Assembly (NCBI RefSeq): GCF_003260015.1
Contig: NZ_QCXS01000002.1
Span: 2,294,001 to 2,358,000 of the forward strand
Source: Nakamurella deserti
Lineage (GTDB): Bacteria > Actinomycetota > Actinomycetes > Mycobacteriales > Nakamurellaceae
DNA: 64,000 nt
Direction of reading: 5' to 3'
Part shown: positions 35,990 through 45,713 of the stretch, one piece after another
Numbering within the stretch: the stretch's first letter is position 1
How the letters are laid out: every line of letters starts with the position of its first letter
Notes under the pieces: model-generated
Seen by the model: only the letters and a program-made list of their open reading frames with translations
What the model was told of the DNA's origin: nothing
Databases searched by the model: none
Position numbers and translations under genes: made by a program

Positions 35990-36108
35990 GGATGACGGTC
36001 CTGCCAGTGCGCCTCACGGCGAGTGGCTGCTCACGGCAGCGAAAGGGTTGGGGCCCGGGGCATGTCCAGGACCGTCGATCATCACAACCACCGACGACCG
36101 CCGAACAT

Positions 36109-36203
36109 TCCCGCGGCGGTCACGGATTCCCGCGGCGATCCCGGATCACCGCGGCGGTCACGGATTCCCGCGGCGATCACGGATGACCGCGCCGGTCACG
36201 GAT
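36109..36203 (+). repeat. Five tandem 19-bp repeats
   Basis: The unit TCCCGCGGCGGTCACGGAT recurs at 36109, 36128, 36147, 36166 and 36185 with a few substitutions. A/G and C/G changes alternate, so a 38-bp dimer is also visible. The array sits in the 250-bp gap after the MprF-like gene terminator, 40 bp downstream of the convergent Rv3587c-type gene. Confidence 0.9.
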
Positions 36204-36242
36204 TCCCGGGCAGCGGTTCCCTCGGCTCCGTACCGGCGACCG

Positions 36243-37250
36243 CTACCGGAAGGTCAGGGCCGCCTGGCTGGACACCAGACTGCCGATCCGGGCTTCGATC
36301 CGGTAGTCGCCGGCCGGCACCCGGGTCCGTTCGGCGGCGCAGCCCGGCTGCGAGGTCGTGCCCGACCACTTGATGTTGTACTGCAGCGACTCCCCCGGCT
36401 GCAGGAAGCGGACGTCGGTGCCCGAGCCGGGCAGGCAGTCGCTGGTCGACCACACCCGCGTTCCCGCCGCGTCGTAGGCGAGGTACTCCTGCAGCGACCC
36501 CGACACGTCGCGCACGCACGGCTCGGAGCCGACGTTGACGATGGTCACGCCGACGATGGGCTGCTGACCGACGGTGTAGGTGGGGCTGCCGACGGTTGCG
36601 GTCAGCTGGACGGCGGCGTCCGGGCAGATCAGCCGGCCCTCCGCGTCCCGGGGCCGGGCGGCGTCGGCGGCGGCCTGCGCGGCGGCGGCGTCGGCGGCGG
36701 CCTGCGCCGCGGCAGCGTCGGCGGCGGCCTGCGCGGCGGCGGCGTCGGCGGCGGCCTGCGCCGCGGCGGCGTCCGCGGCGGCCTGCGCGGCGGCGGCGTC
36801 GGCGGCGGCCTGCGCGGCCGCGGCGTCGGCGGCGGCCTGCGCGGCCGCGGACTCCGCGGCCGGATCGGCGGGGGGCGCCACCTCCGTGGCCGACGCCGTC
36901 GTGGTCTCCGCCGTGCCGCCGTCGGTCCCCGCTCCGCCGTCGGTCGGGGTGGCGTCCGACGGGGTGCCGGCGGTGTCCGACGGAACCGGGGAGCTGACCG
37001 CGGTCGAGGCGTCCGGGAAGAGGCTGCTGGTGAGGTCGGTGGGGGTGGTCGCCGACGGCGGCGTGGCGAGCTCGCCGGTCAGCGGGGCGCCGGACGTCGG
37101 GGTCGTCGCCGCGGTGCTGTCCGGCGTGCCGTTGCCACGGCCGGCGAACGCCCAGACCAGCAGGAGCACGGCCACCACGGCGATGCCGACGAGCGCCACC
37201 CGGCGGATCCAGTAGGTCTTGGGGCTCAGGGGTCCGACTGGTTCCAACAC
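36243..37250 (-). CDS. Single-span membrane protein with Ala-rich repeats (Rv3587c position)
   Basis: The 335 residues have a short cytoplasmic start, one membrane helix (VALVGIAVVAVLLLVWAFAG) and a Thr/Pro/Ser/Gly-rich extracellular linker. A repeat region of about 65 residues follows (AAADAAAAQ units, roughly 8 copies of 9). The C-terminal beta-rich domain has three Cys (CPDAAVQL, EPCVRD, DCLPGSG) plus a fourth in PGCAAERT, probably forming disulfides. The position between disA and the carbonic anhydrase corresponds to Rv3587c. The function is unknown. The Ala-rich segment is likely a helical spacer. Confidence 0.8.
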   Translation of the reverse strand: MLEPVGPLSPKTYWIRRVALVGIAVVAVLLLVWAFAGRGNGTPDSTAATTPTSGAPLTGELATPPSATTPTDLTSSLFPDASTAVSSPVPSDTAGTPSDATPTDGGAGTDGGTAETTTASATEVAPPADPAAESAAAQAAADAAAAQAAADAAAAQAAADAAAAQAAADAAAAQAAADAAAAQAAADAAAAQAAADAARPRDAEGRLICPDAAVQLTATVGSPTYTVGQQPIVGVTIVNVGSEPCVRDVSGSLQEYLAYDAAGTRVWSTSDCLPGSGTDVRFLQPGESLQYNIKWSGTTSQPGCAAERTRVPAGDYRIEARIGSLVSSQAALTFR

Positions 37251-37307
37251 GGATCGACGGTAACGTCTGCGTCGTCCGGATCAGGGAAGCAACGCCGAGG
37301 AGCAGCT

Positions 37308-37802
37308 GTGGGAGCCATCGACGAACTACTCGAACGCAACCGGGGACTGGCCCTCTCGCACACGCAGGGGCTGGGACCGGAGCCGACCATGCACGTCGCG
37401 GTGGTGATGTGCATGGACGCCCGCGTGGACGCCCATGCCGCCTTCGCCATCACTCCCGGTGAGACGCATCTGCTCCGCAATGCGGGCGGCGTCGTCACCG
37501 ACGACATCATCCGTTCGCTGTCGATCTCGCAGCACGCACTCGGCACCCGCGAGATCATGATCATGCACCACACCGACTGCGGTCTGGCCAAGATCACCGA
37601 CGACGGCTTCCGCGAGACCGTCAGCGAACACGCCGGCTACCGCCCGACCTGGGCGGTGCAGGCGTTCAAGGATCCGCACGACTCGGTCCGCGAGTCGCTG
37701 CGGCGGGTCCGCGACTCGCCCTTCCTGATCCACACGCACGAGGTGCGCGGCTTCGTCTTCGACGTCGAGTCCGGCCTCCTCGAAGAGGTCTTCGCTGACT
37801 GA
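37308..37802 (+). CDS. Beta-class carbonic anhydrase
   Basis: The 164-residue enzyme interconverts CO2 and bicarbonate. Zinc ligands and the Asp-Arg dyad are visible as CMDAR (Cys35, Asp37, Arg39) and HHTDCG (His88, Cys91). The short form with VVTDDIIRSL and the FVFDVESGLLEEV end resembles M. tuberculosis Rv1284 (canA) more than the longer Rv3588c (canB), although the gene occupies the canB position. The GTG start has GAGGAG six bases upstream. Divergent from the Rv3587c-type gene. Confidence 0.94.
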   Translation: MGAIDELLERNRGLALSHTQGLGPEPTMHVAVVMCMDARVDAHAAFAITPGETHLLRNAGGVVTDDIIRSLSISQHALGTREIMIMHHTDCGLAKITDDGFRETVSEHAGYRPTWAVQAFKDPHDSVRESLRRVRDSPFLIHTHEVRGFVFDVESGLLEEVFAD

Positions 37803-37824
37803 CCTCGACGCCGGACTGGACCCG

Positions 37825-38673
37825 GTGGCCCTGCTGCGGTTCTTCGACGAACGCAGCCGGACCCTGCCGTGGCGCGACTCCGGCGCGACCCCGTGGCGGG
37901 TGCTCACCAGCGAGGTGATGCTGCAGCAGACGCCGGTGGTTAGGGTGGCGCCGGTGTTCGAGGCGTGGATGCTGCGCTGGCCCACGCCCGCGGCGCTGGC
38001 GGCCGAACCCTCGGGCGAACCGCTGCGCGCGTGGGGTCGGTTGGGCTATCCGCGGCGGGCGCTGCGGCTGTGGATGGCGGCCGGGGTGATCGTCGAACGG
38101 TTCGGCGGTGCCGTGCCGACGGCGGTCGACGACCTGTTGACGCTGCCCGGCGTCGGCCAGTACACCGCGCGGGCGGTGGCCGCGTTCGGCGCCGGCCGGC
38201 GGGTGCCGGTGGTGGACACCAACGTGCGCCGGGTGATGAACCGGGTGTTGCGCGGCACGGACGACGCCGGCGCCGCCACCCCCGCCGACCTCGTCCTGAT
38301 GGAGCAGTGGCTCCCCGCCGCCCCGGCCGTGGCGGCGCGGTTCTCGGCCGCCGTGATGGAGCTGGGCGCCCTGGTGTGCACCGCCGCGGCGCCGAAGTGC
38401 CCGGAGTGCCCGCTGGTCGCCGGCTGCCGCTGGGTGCTGGCCGGCCGCCCGGCGTCACAGGTGAGACGCCGGACGCAGGCGTGGCACGGCACCGACCGGC
38501 AGGCACGCGGCCGGATCCTCGCGCTGCTGCGGGAGGCCGACGAGCCGCTGCCGGAACCGGTGCTCGCCGCCGCGTGGCCCGAGCCGATCCAGTTCGGCCG
38601 CTGCCTGGCGTCGTTGGTCGCCGACGGGCTGACCGAGCGCACCGACGACGGCAGGTACACCCTCCCCCGCTGA
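37825..38673 (+). CDS. mutY: A/G-specific adenine glycosylase
   Basis: MutY removes adenine mispaired with 8-oxoguanine. The 282 residues show the catalytic Glu30 (TSEVMLQQTPV), the helix-hairpin-helix LPGVGQYTA (about 107-115), the catalytic Asp131 in VVDTNVRRV, and the [4Fe-4S] cluster cysteines 185, 192, 195 and 201 with the usual 6-2-5 spacing. The C-terminal NUDIX-like domain that recognises 8-oxoG in E. coli is short and divergent here. The GTG at 37825 is used; the frame is open upstream to the carbonic anhydrase stop, so a few more residues are possible. Confidence 0.93.
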   Translation: MALLRFFDERSRTLPWRDSGATPWRVLTSEVMLQQTPVVRVAPVFEAWMLRWPTPAALAAEPSGEPLRAWGRLGYPRRALRLWMAAGVIVERFGGAVPTAVDDLLTLPGVGQYTARAVAAFGAGRRVPVVDTNVRRVMNRVLRGTDDAGAATPADLVLMEQWLPAAPAVAARFSAAVMELGALVCTAAAPKCPECPLVAGCRWVLAGRPASQVRRRTQAWHGTDRQARGRILALLREADEPLPEPVLAAAWPEPIQFGRCLASLVADGLTERTDDGRYTLPR

Positions 38674-38819
38674 GTCGGTGCCGTGCGCCGGCGCGTTCCC
38701 CGGACCGGTGTGCCGGCGGTGGAGCGGCCGCTCGCGAGCCACCCCATCACATCTACGACGCCGGCGAACCCGCGTGCGCATCCGACCCTGCCTCAGGACA
38801 CACGACGCCGGGACACGAC

Positions 38820-38852
38820 GGAGGCCCGCCCCGCGGTGCGGGACGGGCCTCC
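38820..38852 (-). terminator. Terminator of clpC
   Basis: The hairpin pairs GGAGGCCCG with CGGGCCTCC and continues to 14 of 15 paired positions around a GGT loop. It lies 20 bases beyond the clpC stop. Confidence 0.85.
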
Positions 38853-38871
38853 AGAGGTGACAGCGCCGAGG

Positions 38872-41397
38872 TCAGGCGGATTCGATGCCCTTGACCAGGC
38901 CGACCGGAACGACGTCCGGGACCAGCGACGGCTTCTCGACACCGGTGAAGGTGAACTTCTTCCCTGCGACGGTGCCGGTCTCGTCGTCCTCGACCCCGAC
39001 CAGCACGTGCTGGCCCGGCTTGAGCTCGTCGAACAGGATCCGCTCGGACAGCTGATCCTCGATCTCGCGCTGGATGGTGCGGCGCAGCGGCCGCGCACCC
39101 AGCACCGGATCGAAACCACGCTCGCCGAGCAGATCGCGTGCGGCGTCGGTGATCTCGATGGTCATGTCCTTGTTCTTCAACGCCGCCGACACCCGACCCA
39201 TCATCAGGTCGACCATCTGGTGGATCTCGACGGTCGTCAGCTGGTGGAAGACGATGACGTCGTCGATGCGGTTGAGGAACTCGGGGCGGAAGTGGCGCTT
39301 CAGCTCGTCGTTGACCTTCGTCTTCATCCGCTCGTAGTTCGACTGGCTGTCGTTGCCCTGCTGGAATCCCAGCCCGACGGCCTTGGAGATGTCGGACGTA
39401 CCGAGGTTGGAGGTGAAGACGATGACGGTGTTCTTGAAGTCCACCGTGCGGCCCTGACCGTCGGTGAGACGGCCGTCCTCCAGCACCTGCAGCAGCGTGT
39501 TGTAGATGTCCGGGTGGGCCTTCTCGATCTCGTCGAAGAGCACCACGGAGAACGGCTTGCGGCGCACCTTCTCGGTGAGCTGCCCGCCCTCTTCGTAGCC
39601 GACGTATCCGGGAGGGGCACCGAACAGCCGCGAGGCGGTGTACCTGTCGTGGAACTCGCCCATGTCGATCTGGATGAGCGCCTCCTCGTTGCCGAAGAGG
39701 AACTCCGCCAGCGCCTTGGTCAGTTCGGTCTTACCGACACCGGACGGGCCGGCGAAGATGAAGGAGCCCGACGGACGCTTCGGGTCCTTGAGGCCGGCAC
39801 GCGTCCGACGGATGGCCTGGGAGACGGCCTTGACGGCTTCCTCCTGGCCGATGATGCGCTTGTGCAGCGCATCCTCCATCTTGAGCAGACGGGTGGTCTC
39901 CTCCTCGGTGAGCTTGAAGACGGGGATACCGGTCCAGTTGGCCAGCACCTCCGCGATCTGCTCGTCGTCGACCTCGCTGACGACATCGAGATCGCCTGCC
40001 TTCCAGGCCTTCTCACGCTCGGCCTTGCGGGCGAGCAGCTGCTTCTCGCTGTCGCGCAGCGAGGCGGCCTTCTCGAAGTCCTGGGAGTCGATGGCCGACT
40101 CCTTCTCGCGGCGCACCTGGGCGAGCTTCTCGTCGAAGTCGCGCAGGTCCGGCGGAGCGGTCATCCGGCGGATGCGCATCCGGGCGCCGGCCTCGTCGAT
40201 CAGGTCGATCGCCTTGTCCGGCAGGAACCGGTCGCTGATGTACCGGTCGGCCAGGGTGGCCGCGGCGACCAGCGCGTCGTCGGTGATGGTGATGCGGTGG
40301 TGCGCCTCGTAGCGGTCCCGCAGGCCCTTGAGGATCTCGATGGTGTGCACCACCGTCGGCTCGCCGACCTGGATCGGCTGGAAGCGGCGCTCGAGGGCGG
40401 CGTCCTTCTCGACGTACTTGCGGTACTCGTCGAGGGTCGTGGCCCCGATGGTCTGCAGCTCGCCACGGGCCAGCTTCGGCTTGAGGATGGAGGCGGCGTC
40501 GATCGCGCCCTCGGCGGCACCCGCACCCACCAGGGTGTGGATCTCGTCGATGAACAGGATGATGTCGCCGCGGGTGCTGATCTCCTTGAGCACCTTCTTC
40601 AGGCGCTCCTCGAAGTCACCGCGGTACCGGGAGCCGGCCACCAGCGAACCGAGGTCGAGCGTGTAGAGCTGCTTGTCCTTCAGCGTGGTGGGGACGTCGC
40701 CGCGGACGATGGCCTGGGCCAGGCCCTCGACGACGGCGGTCTTGCCGACGCCGGGCTCGCCGATCAGCACCGGGTTGTTCTTGGTGCGGCGCGACAGCAC
40801 CTGCATGACCCGCTCGATCTCCTTCTCGCGCCCGATGACCGGGTCGAGCTTGGATTCACGGGCGGCCTGCGTGAGGTTGCGGCCGAACTGGTCGAGCACC
40901 GTCGACGAGGACGGGGTGCCCTCGCTGCGGCCACCTTCGGCGGCGGCGGTCTCCTTGCCCTGGTAGCCGGAGAGGAGCTGCAGGACCTGCTGGCGGACCC
41001 GGTTGAGGTCGGCGCCCAGCTTGATCAGCACCTGGGCGGCCACGCCCTCGCCCTCGCGGATGAGGCCGAGCAGGATGTGCTCGGTGCCGATGTAGTTGTG
41101 GCCGAGCTGCAGCGCCTCGCGCAGGCTCAGCTCCAGCACCTTCTTGGCGCGCGGGGTGAAGGGGATGTGACCGGACGGGGCCTGCTGGCCCTGGCCGATG
41201 ATCTCCTCGACCTGCGAACGCACGCCTTCCAGCGCGATCCCCAGCGATTCGAGGGCCTTGGCGGCGACACCCTCGCCCTCGTGGATGAGACCGAGCAGGA
41301 TGTGCTCGGTGCCGATGTAGTTGTGGTTGAGCAGGCGCGCTTCTTCCTGCGCCAGCACGACCACACGTCGCGCTCTGTCAGTAAACCGTTCGAACAT
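38872..41397 (-). CDS. clpC: ATP-dependent Clp protease ATPase subunit ClpC
   Basis: ClpC is the AAA+ unfoldase that feeds ClpP1P2 and is essential in mycobacteria (clpC1). The 841 residues contain two N-terminal Clp repeats ([21 protein letters not shown] and [20 protein letters not shown]), D1 with Walker A GEPGVGKT, a UVR-type middle domain ([21 protein letters not shown]), and D2 with GPSGVGKT plus a ClpP-contacting loop. The ATG ([11 protein letters not shown]) has GAGGAG five bases upstream; a GTG two codons earlier is less likely. Position matches Rv3596c next to lsr2. Confidence 0.97.
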   Translation of the reverse strand: MFERFTDRARRVVVLAQEEARLLNHNYIGTEHILLGLIHEGEGVAAKALESLGIALEGVRSQVEEIIGQGQQAPSGHIPFTPRAKKVLELSLREALQLGHNYIGTEHILLGLIREGEGVAAQVLIKLGADLNRVRQQVLQLLSGYQGKETAAAEGGRSEGTPSSSTVLDQFGRNLTQAARESKLDPVIGREKEIERVMQVLSRRTKNNPVLIGEPGVGKTAVVEGLAQAIVRGDVPTTLKDKQLYTLDLGSLVAGSRYRGDFEERLKKVLKEISTRGDIILFIDEIHTLVGAGAAEGAIDAASILKPKLARGELQTIGATTLDEYRKYVEKDAALERRFQPIQVGEPTVVHTIEILKGLRDRYEAHHRITITDDALVAAATLADRYISDRFLPDKAIDLIDEAGARMRIRRMTAPPDLRDFDEKLAQVRREKESAIDSQDFEKAASLRDSEKQLLARKAEREKAWKAGDLDVVSEVDDEQIAEVLANWTGIPVFKLTEEETTRLLKMEDALHKRIIGQEEAVKAVSQAIRRTRAGLKDPKRPSGSFIFAGPSGVGKTELTKALAEFLFGNEEALIQIDMGEFHDRYTASRLFGAPPGYVGYEEGGQLTEKVRRKPFSVVLFDEIEKAHPDIYNTLLQVLEDGRLTDGQGRTVDFKNTVIVFTSNLGTSDISKAVGLGFQQGNDSQSNYERMKTKVNDELKRHFRPEFLNRIDDVIVFHQLTTVEIHQMVDLMMGRVSAALKNKDMTIEITDAARDLLGERGFDPVLGARPLRRTIQREIEDQLSERILFDELKPGQHVLVGVEDDETGTVAGKKFTFTGVEKPSLVPDVVPVGLVKGIESA

Positions 41398-41943
41398 GTG
41401 CACTCCTCATGGCCGTGCGCTTTCAATGAGCCCCGACCCGTGCGCTGAGCTGGGCTTGAAACCTTCCCACCGCTCCGGCTGGCTCCACTCTAGACCGGCC
41501 GCGGTACTGGGTCCGCGAACGCTCACAAGTGAGGTGAGGACCACGCATGTCCCCCTCTGTCCTTGTCAACGCTGCCGGAGGCCGCCCCGTTCCGCCAGTT
41601 CCGCGGCTACGCCGAGGGCGAAACGGGGCCCGCACGCCCCCGGAGCCGAGTCCACGAACGACTCCTGAGAACGACTCCGCCCCCGTCCTCGGGTCGAGGA
41701 CGGGGGCGGGGCGGGGGCGGGGGCGGCCGGGACGGTGCGGCGCCTGCTGTCCCCGGTGCAGGTCCGGGACAGCCGACGCGATCAGCTGTCGTCGGAGGCG
41801 GCGAATTGCGGTCGACGGTGGTCGTGGCGGTCGGTGGCGGTCGGCGATAGTCGGACCGATCCGACTCCGGTCACCGGAACCCGCGGACGAACGGTTGCCG
41901 GCGGCACCCGTCACTCAGCCGCCGGACACCCGGCGGCGAGCGC
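41398..41943 (-). other. Intergenic region clpC-lsr2
   Basis: About 545 bp between two minus-strand genes. It contains the lsr2 terminator (41677-41709) followed by a GGGGCG-rich tract (41701-41730), and a TAGAGT hexamer (41487-41492 on the minus strand) that could be the clpC -10 with a leader of about 90 bases. No further gene was recognised. Confidence 0.45.
41677..41709 (-). terminator. Strong hairpin downstream of lsr2
   Basis: A perfect 14-bp stem (CCGCCCCCGTCCTC with its complement) around a GGGTC loop, 235 bases past the lsr2 stop. It is the only strong hairpin seen between lsr2 and clpC. Confidence 0.7.
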
Positions 41944-42303
41944 TCAGTGCGCCGCTTCGAACTGGTCGATGATCGACTGCGACAGCCGACCGCGGTCGGA
42001 GACCGTCAGACCCTGGCTGCGGGCCCAGTTGCGGATCGCTGTGGTCTGCTCACGGTCGGGCGCCATCCGGCCCGCGGGGCGGCCGGCCTTCGCCTGTCGG
42101 GTACGGGCACGGGCGCTGCGTCGGCCCGCTTCACCACGACGCCCGGCCTCGACGAACACCGAAAGCGCGTCGGTCAGCTTCTTCGCGTTCTTTTCATTCA
42201 GATCGATCTCGTACCAGGTGCCGTCGATGCCGAATACGTAGGTATCCGTGGCGGCCGAGCCGTCGATGTCGTCGATCAGTGTGGTGGTGGTCTGCGTGGC
42301 CAT
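41944..42303 (-). CDS. lsr2: Nucleoid-associated xenogeneic silencer Lsr2
   Basis: Lsr2 is the actinobacterial H-NS analogue that binds AT-rich DNA and silences foreign genes. The 119 residues have the N-terminal dimerisation domain (TTTLIDDIDGSAATDTYVFGIDGTWYEIDL), a basic linker, and the C-terminal DNA-binding domain (IRNWARSQGLTVSDRGRLSQSIIDQF) with the RGR hook that enters the minor groove. CAGGAGGATTGAA before the ATG is a strong ribosome site. Placed between clpC and lysS as in mycobacteria. Confidence 0.97.
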   Translation of the reverse strand: MATQTTTTLIDDIDGSAATDTYVFGIDGTWYEIDLNEKNAKKLTDALSVFVEAGRRGEAGRRSARARTRQAKAGRPAGRMAPDREQTTAIRNWARSQGLTVSDRGRLSQSIIDQFEAAH

Positions 42304-42349
42304 TTCAATCCTCCTGCACGGGACAGCGGGAATCCGTTGTTGTGTTTCC

Positions 42350-42378
42350 AGCATAGGTCAATCCGGCAATTGCTTCGA
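42350..42378 (-). promoter_or_regulatory. Candidate lsr2 promoter
   Basis: On the minus strand, TCGAAG (42378-42373) and TATGCT (42355-42350) are 17 bp apart, roughly 47 bases before the lsr2 ATG. The surrounding DNA is unusually AT-rich for this window. Fit to the -35 consensus is weak. Confidence 0.4.
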
Positions 42379-42487
42379 CCTGCCGTGCTGATCCTCAACG
42401 CGTTTCACCGACGACCGGGACCACCGGCATCACACAATGCCGTCCCCGAGGCAACGCCGGGCTCCACGGCGGAGTTCCCGGAGCGAC

Positions 42488-44158
42488 TTATTCGCCGGGC
42501 CGGACGAACGGAAACAGAATGGTTTCGCGGATGCCCGACCCGGTGAGGGCCATCATCAGCCGGTCCACCCCCATACCCATACCCCCCGACGGCGGCATTC
42601 CGTACTCCATGGCCCGCAGGAAGTCCTCGTCCAGCTTCATCGCCTCGACGTCACCGAGACCGGCATAGCGGGCCTGCTCGACGAAGCGCTCGCGCTGCAC
42701 CACCGGATCCACCAGTTCGGAATAGGCGGTGGCCGTCTCGTAGGTGTTGATGTAGAGGTCCCACTTCTCGGCCAGTCCCGGGGTCCGGCGGTGCGCACGC
42801 GTCAGCGGCGAGGTGTCGATCGGAAAATCGCGGACGTAGGTGGGTTGTACGAGGCTCGGCACGACGAGATGGTCGAACAATTCCTCGGCCAGTTTGCCCG
42901 GCCCGTAGTGCGGCGCCACGCCCACGCCGAGCCGTCCCGCCAACGACACCAGGTCCGCCATCGGGGTCTGGGCGGTGATCTCCTCACCCGCGGCGTCGGA
43001 GAGCGCGCCGTACAGCGTGATCTCGCGCCAGGTGCCGCCGAGCTCGATCTCGGTGCCGTCCGGGTGGACGGCGGTCGTCGTGCCCAGGGCGGCCATCGCC
43101 GCGTTCTGGATCAGCGTCGTCACCAGTTCGGCCATGCCGTTGTAATCCGAGTAGGCCTCGTACGACTCGACGGAGGAGAATTCCGGCGAATGGGATGAGT
43201 CGACGCCTTCGTTACGGAAATTCCGATTGATCTCGAACACCCGGTCGATACCACCGACCACGGCCCTCTTGAGGAACAGTTCCGGGGCGATGCGCAGGTA
43301 GACGTCCATGTCCATGGCGTTGAGATGCGTCACGAATGGCCGGGCGGCCGCGCCGCCGTGGATGACCTGCAGCATCGGGGTCTCGATCTCCAGGTAATCC
43401 CGCGCGTGGAACGTCTCGCGCAGCGACCGCATGACCTTCGACCGCAACTCGACGGTCCGCCGAGCCTCCGGCCGCACGATCAGATCGACGTAGCGCTGCC
43501 GGACCCGGCTTTCCTCCGACATCGGCCGGTGGGCCACCGGCAGCGGCCGCAATGATTTCGCCGAGATGGACCACCGGTCCGCCATCACGGACAACTCCCC
43601 GCGCCGCGAGGTGATGACCTGACCGTGCACGAATACGTGGTCACCGAGATCGACCGACGCCTTCCAGGCCGCGAGCTCGTCCGCGCCGACTCCGGCCAGG
43701 GAAATCATCACCTGGAGTTCGGACCCCGATTCACCCGCACCACCCTCGCGGAGCGTGGCGAAACACAGTTTGCCGGTATTGCGGAGGAACAGCACCCGAC
43801 CGGTCACGCCCACCCATTCACCCGTTTCGGTGTCGGCGGGGAGATCGGGGTACTTGGCGCGGATCTCGGCCAGCGAATGGGTGCGCGCCACACCCACCGG
43901 ATACGGCTCACGACCGGCGGCGAGGAGGCGTTCCCGCTTCTCCCGCCGAATCTTCATCTGCTCCGGCAGGTCGTCACCCTCGCCAGGGACGTCGCGCTGC
44001 GCGGCGGCGGCGGCGGGTGCGGGGGGCGTCACGGCCGGTGCGGGGGGCGTCGCAGCCGGTGCGGCGGCGGTGGCCCGGTCGTCGACCGGCGCGGCGTGCG
44101 TCCCGGCCGGAATGCTCGGTGCTGCGGGGTCCGGGTTCGGCAGTTCTGGCGCGGTCAC
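42488..44158 (-). CDS. lysS: Lysyl-tRNA synthetase (class II)
   Basis: LysS charges tRNA-Lys. The 556-residue enzyme has an Ala/Pro-rich N-terminal extension of about 60 residues. It is followed by the OB-fold anticodon-binding domain ([22 protein letters not shown]) and the class II catalytic core: motif 2 in [14 protein letters not shown] and motif 3 in [15 protein letters not shown]. The GTG giving [11 protein letters not shown] is taken as the start; the exact start within the low-complexity N-terminus is uncertain. Follows lsr2 order seen in Rv3597c-Rv3598c. Confidence 0.95.
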   Translation of the reverse strand: MTAPELPNPDPAAPSIPAGTHAAPVDDRATAAAPAATPPAPAVTPPAPAAAAAQRDVPGEGDDLPEQMKIRREKRERLLAAGREPYPVGVARTHSLAEIRAKYPDLPADTETGEWVGVTGRVLFLRNTGKLCFATLREGGAGESGSELQVMISLAGVGADELAAWKASVDLGDHVFVHGQVITSRRGELSVMADRWSISAKSLRPLPVAHRPMSEESRVRQRYVDLIVRPEARRTVELRSKVMRSLRETFHARDYLEIETPMLQVIHGGAAARPFVTHLNAMDMDVYLRIAPELFLKRAVVGGIDRVFEINRNFRNEGVDSSHSPEFSSVESYEAYSDYNGMAELVTTLIQNAAMAALGTTTAVHPDGTEIELGGTWREITLYGALSDAAGEEITAQTPMADLVSLAGRLGVGVAPHYGPGKLAEELFDHLVVPSLVQPTYVRDFPIDTSPLTRAHRRTPGLAEKWDLYINTYETATAYSELVDPVVQRERFVEQARYAGLGDVEAMKLDEDFLRAMEYGMPPSGGMGMGVDRLMMALTGSGIRETILFPFVRPGE

Positions 44159-44223
44159 ACGCGAGAACTCTACTGGCCGGGGACGCACGTCCCGGCCGGT
44201 GCGGCGACGGCACAATGGTCGGC

Positions 44224-45117
44224 ATGACCCGCGCCGACGCTCCCGACACCGACGCCGCGGGGGTCCAGCTGTGGGAACCGGCCCGCTGGCGGGACGCGCA
44301 GGAGCGCCACCGGGCCCGGGTGGACGAGATCACCGCCGCCGCCCGCGCCCGCAGCGCCGCCGGGGTGGCCCATCCCGTCGAGGATTTTCTCTTCACCTAC
44401 TACCGGATGAAGCCAGGCCAGCTGCGGCACTGGCACCCCGGCGCGGGCGTCGGCCTGCGCGATGCCCCCGACCACGCCGCCGCCCGCTTCTACCGGACCT
44501 CAGGCGGCGTGAGCACCCTCGACCCGGCGGCGTTCTGCGCCGACCGGGGGGCGACGCTGTCCCTGGTGCGCTCGTTGCTCACCGCGACGGCGGCCGCGAC
44601 GCCGCAGTTCGGCTGCTTCGGTCTGCACGAGTGGGCGATGGTCCACCGGCAGACCGACGACCGGCGCCGGCACACGGCGTGGCCGTTGCGGCTGGGACAG
44701 GCCGGTACCGACGAGGTGGTGGCCGGGGCGCAACTGCGGTGCACCCACTTCGACGCCTTCCGCTTCTTCACTCCCGCCGCGCGGCCACTGAACCTGCTGC
44801 AGCCGACGGTGGACAGCCGCGTCGGACTGGAGCAGCCGGGGTGCCTGCACGCCTCGATGGACCTGTACAAGTGGGCGTACAAGATGCTGCCGGCGGTGTC
44901 GTCGGAGTTCGTGCTGACCTGCTTCCGGTTGGCGCGCGACGTCCGGGAACTCGACATGCGGGCGTCACCCTACGATCTGCGCGACCTGGGCTACGTTCCG
45001 GTACCGATCGAGACCGCCGCCGGCAAGGCGGAGTACGTCGCCGGGCAGCGCGCGTTCGCCGCCCGCGCCGCCGTGCTGCGCGCCGAGTTGCTGACCGCCC
45101 TGTCCCGGCTGGACTGA
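44224..45117 (+). CDS. Conserved actinobacterial protein annotated in relatives as 3-methyladenine DNA glycosylase
   Basis: The 297-residue protein matches a family often labelled 3-methyladenine DNA glycosylase, with [24 protein letters not shown] near the start, [25 protein letters not shown] in the middle and [19 protein letters not shown] later. I see no helix-hairpin-helix or other established glycosylase motif, so the enzyme name should be treated as unproven. CACAAT ends seven bases before the ATG at 44224, suggesting a leaderless message; an ATG at 44215 is in frame. Divergent from lysS by 65 bp. Confidence 0.8.
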   Translation: MTRADAPDTDAAGVQLWEPARWRDAQERHRARVDEITAAARARSAAGVAHPVEDFLFTYYRMKPGQLRHWHPGAGVGLRDAPDHAAARFYRTSGGVSTLDPAAFCADRGATLSLVRSLLTATAAATPQFGCFGLHEWAMVHRQTDDRRRHTAWPLRLGQAGTDEVVAGAQLRCTHFDAFRFFTPAARPLNLLQPTVDSRVGLEQPGCLHASMDLYKWAYKMLPAVSSEFVLTCFRLARDVRELDMRASPYDLRDLGYVPVPIETAAGKAEYVAGQRAFAARAAVLRAELLTALSRLD

Positions 45118-45143
45118 CCGCCGGACCGGTGAGCCCGATCCGC

Positions 45144-45713
45144 TCAGGCGGCCCCGAGCCCCGATCCACCCGGGCCGCCGCGCCCGGGTCCGGGTCCGTC
45201 GCGGTCGTCGTCGTCGTCGGGCTGTACGCAACAGCGTTCCAGCCACAGCGCCCCGCCGGTGAGGACCAGCGCGCAGACGATGCCGATGGCCGCGGTGAGG
45301 CTGTCACGTCCCGCGGCCGTCACCGACCCCGCCAACGGTGCGGTGTAGAGGAGCAGACCGGCCCACAGTCCGCCGAGGCCGGCACCGGCCAGGCTGCTGG
45401 CCTTGGCGACCATCAGCGAGCGGGCCCCCACCAGCGGCGGCAGCGGCTTCAACTCCCCCCACACGCTGCTGCGCGGATGCTCGGCACCGCCGCGCGGGAT
45501 GCGGCGGGCCCGCAGCCGCGCCCGGATGTGGAATCCGGCGACGACCTCACCGACGCCGAGCAGCGCCGCCGAGACACCCGCGAAACGGGGGAACACCGGC
45601 AGCGAACCGTAGGCGATGCGCACGGCGACGTAGCCGAGCACCAACGCGATCCACGCCACCACCAGCAGGTCACGGGCCCGGGTGAAGCCGAGGCGGCGGT
45701 CGTCGTCAGCCAT
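45144..45713 (-). CDS. DUF3180 membrane protein
   Basis: The 189 residues have four hydrophobic segments (DLLVVAWIALVLGYVAVRIA, AGVSAALLGVGEVVAGF, a central pair near SLMVAKASSLAGAGLGGLWAGLLLY, and AIGIVCALVLTGGALWL) and an acidic and Gly-rich tail. It is the DUF3180 protein that ends folate operons in actinobacteria (Rv3605c position). Its start overlaps the folK end by 8 bp, so it is translated with the folate genes. The function is unknown. Confidence 0.9.
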   Translation of the reverse strand: MADDDRRLGFTRARDLLVVAWIALVLGYVAVRIAYGSLPVFPRFAGVSAALLGVGEVVAGFHIRARLRARRIPRGGAEHPRSSVWGELKPLPPLVGARSLMVAKASSLAGAGLGGLWAGLLLYTAPLAGSVTAAGRDSLTAAIGIVCALVLTGGALWLERCCVQPDDDDDRDGPGPGRGGPGGSGLGAA

